Below, piece by piece: positions 62,664 through 64,000 of a stretch of 64,000 nucleotides of DNA (position 1 is the first letter of the stretch; the number at the start of each line of letters is the position of its first letter). This DNA is from Vallitalea okinawensis. GTDB taxonomy: Bacteria > Bacillota > Clostridia > Lachnospirales > PQDH01. Both the position numbers and the translations under genes were made by a program. The notes beneath the pieces were generated by a model. The model did not search any database, was not told where the DNA came from, and saw only the letters and a program-made list of their open reading frames with translations. Where the stretch lies: assembly GCF_002964605.1 (NCBI RefSeq), contig NZ_PQDH01000003.1, positions 310,001 to 374,000 of the forward strand, in the 5' to 3' direction.

Positions 62664-62735
62664 TTTATTTGTTTTTCTTTGATTTATCTTTATTTTAACA
62701 GGGTTCATCTTTATAGTCAACATTTATTTGTTTTT
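62664..62735. promoter_or_regulatory. Repeat pair flanking the metabolosome promoter (candidate DeoR operators)
   Basis: The same 13 bases, TTTATTTGTTTTT, occur at 62664-62676 and 62723-62735, one on each side of the promoter. DeoR-family repressors commonly bind spaced direct repeats, and a DeoR gene is next upstream. Confidence 0.6.
62692..62720 (-). promoter_or_regulatory. Promoter of the metabolosome operon
   Basis: Minus strand TTGACT (62715-62720), 17-base spacer, TAAAAT (62692-62697). Each hexamer is one base off consensus. The transcript start is predicted near 62685. Confidence 0.75.
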
Positions 62736-62832
62736 TTGTTGTCATATAGTTTTGCTTTCATTGTATTCTCTTTGAAACACAGAAATCTTCAGAAGTATAT
62801 CTTATTTGCAAACTATTAGTAATAGTCATCAT

Positions 62833-62867
62833 AAAAAACCCATGATCCGTTTAGAATCATGGGTTTT
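62833..62867 (-). terminator. Intrinsic terminator of the DeoR regulator transcript
   Basis: Twelve-bp perfect stem (62835-62846 with 62856-62867) with a 9-base loop and a U6 run on the minus strand. It separates regulator and kinase from the metabolosome operon. Confidence 0.85.
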
Positions 62868-62874
62868 AATCACT

Positions 62875-63633
62875 TTATGCATATATGATTTCTATGTTTT
62901 TTTCTTTAAAAAATTCTTGCCAAGTTATTGGAAGTGATTGATCTGTAATGATGTAGTCAACATCTTCAAATTCATAAGACTTCACAAATGCCTTATGGTT
63001 AAACTTGGTATGGTCAACTACCATAATAATTTTTTCAGCGGACTTAATCATTCTACGTTTTATTTCCGCTTCCATCTCATTAGGTTCAGTTATACCTTTA
63101 TCTTGACTTATACCTCTACAACTCACTATAGCTACATCAACAAAGTAATTATCAAAAGCTCTCTCAGCTAAATGACCAATGAAACTCATGGATTTGTCAT
63201 TGAGCGTTCCACCTGTAAGAATGACTTGGCTTTCATCGCTACCAAGCAATTCATTAGGTATCTTCAATGAATTAGTGATTATGACATGATGTTTGTTTTT
63301 AAGAAACTTTGCAACATAAAGAGCTGTTGTACTCGAATCCATGATGACAGTAGCTCCATCTTTGATCATTTCGCTTGTCTTCTTTCCAATCCGATTCTTT
63401 CCATCCATGTTAGTCGTTTCTCGAATAGTAGCAGATAAATCCGCATTAGTGCTTTCACTTAATACAGCACCACCATATGTTCTCTTAACATGACCATCCT
63501 TTTCCAACTTCTCTAAATCACGACGTATGGTCTCCTCTGTCACTTGATAGAGAGAACTAAGTTCAGGTACCTTAACACTTTTCTCAATTTGTATTTTCTT
63601 TAATATCTCATTTCTTCTATCTATCGCAAGCAA
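62875..63633 (-). CDS. DeoR-family transcriptional regulator
   Basis: A 252-residue repressor: N-terminal DeoR helix-turn-helix (RNEILKKIQIEKSVKVPELS and EETIRRDLEKLEKDGHVKRT, about residues 6-56) and a C-terminal sugar-phosphate sensor with MDSSTTALYVAKFL and VILTGGTLNDKSMSFIG. By position it probably controls the kinase and metabolosome genes, perhaps in response to fuculose 1-phosphate or rhamnulose 1-phosphate. It lies 76 bases downstream of the kinase on the same strand. Confidence 0.9.
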   Translation of the reverse strand: MLAIDRRNEILKKIQIEKSVKVPELSSLYQVTEETIRRDLEKLEKDGHVKRTYGGAVLSESTNADLSATIRETTNMDGKNRIGKKTSEMIKDGATVIMDSSTTALYVAKFLKNKHHVIITNSLKIPNELLGSDESQVILTGGTLNDKSMSFIGHLAERAFDNYFVDVAIVSCRGISQDKGITEPNEMEAEIKRRMIKSAEKIIMVVDHTKFNHKAFVKSYEFEDVDYIITDQSLPITWQEFFKEKNIEIIYA

Positions 63634-63709
63634 ATTCTCACCTCGCTTATTAATAATTATCTTTCAATATATACCGAAAGCATCTTAGGAGTGCTATGGA
63701 GTAGTGACT

Positions 63710-64000
63710 TTAATATTCTTCTAACTCAAAGGAATCTCTTACAATCTGTCGGCACTCTTTTAAATTCTTAACATGCCCTAAAGCCTTTAATTGCATAAGA
63801 ACATTACCTGTCACGGATGCTTCTATAGGACCAGCAATAACTCTTTTTCCTATTTTCTCAGCTGTTAAAGTGCATAAAAATTTATCTTGAATACCCCCAC
63901 CAACCATATGCAATACATCAATGGTTTGTCCTGTAACCTCTTCTATTCCTTTAATTTCTTCTTTATACTTATCAGTAATACCATTATAAGCAGCCAAAGC
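63710..64000 (-). CDS. FGGY-family deoxysugar kinase, C-terminal part (partial; rhamnulokinase/fuculokinase)
   Basis: Only the last 97 codons are in the window; the frame continues past 64000. HMVGGGIQDKFLCTLTAEKIGKRVIAGPIEASVTGN is split here as HMVGGGIQDKFLC (nucleotide-site GGG) and RVIAGPIEASVTGN, which match the RhaB-type C-terminus. It would phosphorylate the ketose before the aldolase. Apparent starts inside this fragment are internal codons, not real starts. Confidence 0.85.
   Translation of the reverse strand, partial: ALAAYNGITDKYKEEIKGIEEVTGQTIDVLHMVGGGIQDKFLCTLTAEKIGKRVIAGPIEASVTGNVLMQLKALGHVKNLKECRQIVRDSFELEEY

Noticed and set aside
1-64000. tRNA, rRNA, CRISPR, phage or transposase genes
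   Set aside because: No clover-leaf motifs, repeat-spacer pattern, integrase or transposase sequence was recognised on either strand by reading; a tRNAscan or HMM search could still reveal a missed one.

Overview
The window reads as chromosome from a low-GC, anaerobic, spore-former-type Firmicute (class Clostridia, Lachnospirales-like). Supporting signs are strong AGGAGG ribosome sites, sigma-A promoters, the cmk-ispH pair, a sodium-pumping biotin decarboxylase, a radical SAM sulfatase maturase and a B12-dependent metabolosome. Genus is not settled; a marine or sediment polysaccharide degrader would fit. Both ends cut genes: ispH on the left and an FGGY deoxysugar kinase on the right. Almost everything is on the minus strand; degV, the cation exchanger and a trio near 46-50 kb are the exceptions. 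No tRNA, rRNA, IS element, phage gene or CRISPR array was recognised.

Layout. 0-1.5 kb: ispH and cmk. 1.7-8.5 kb: a ribose operon (rbsK-rbsD-rbsA-rbsC-rbsB) with a consensus promoter and a palindromic operator, a PAP2 phosphatase and an RbsR-like LacI regulator. 8.5-11 kb: chorismate mutase, a BaiN/HI0933 flavoprotein and an RpiR regulator. 11.5-16.7 kb: a five-gene biotin-dependent Na+-pump cluster (12S-type and 5S-type carboxyltransferases, gamma, biotin carrier and beta subunits) whose leader folds into three consecutive perfect hairpins. 16.9-24.6 kb: housekeeping genes (tRNA methyltransferase, RluB, two D,D-carboxypeptidases, ScpAB, a site-2-protease relative that has lost its metal site, DegV). 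24.6-29 kb: L-fucose isomerase, a LacI regulator with two matching operators, and an anaerobic sulfatase maturase, suggesting use of sulfated fucose polymers. 29.1-30.3 kb: a cation exchanger behind a yybP-ykoY (Mn2+) riboswitch.

30.5-46.2 kb is a same-strand run of small, mostly stand-alone enzymes (GNATs, methyltransferases, NUDIX, 2H phosphoesterase, ASCH, PhzF, isochorismatase, PfpI, AlkZ-like, S41) plus an orphan sugar-binding protein and a yjdF-like gene without a usable start. 46.2-50.2 kb on the plus strand holds an MBL hydrolase, a secreted S41 protease and a NupC nucleoside transporter.

50.2-64 kb is the main item: a metabolosome operon that joins the coenzyme-B12 Pdu pathway (PduCDE, reactivase PduGH, PduO, PduP, PduL) to a deoxysugar aldolase carrying a C-terminal encapsulation-like helix. 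With the kinase at the right edge and FucI at 25 kb, the inferred route is L-fucose (or L-rhamnose) to the ketose 1-phosphate, then DHAP plus lactaldehyde, 1,2-propanediol, propionaldehyde, propionyl-CoA and propionyl-phosphate, with the later steps inside a shell. The shell set is four BMC-H proteins, one PduT-like Fe-S trimer and one pentamer. No PduB is present, and one BMC-H carries a 44-residue basic N-terminal extension with a second perfect internal ribosome site, which may substitute for PduB/PduB'.
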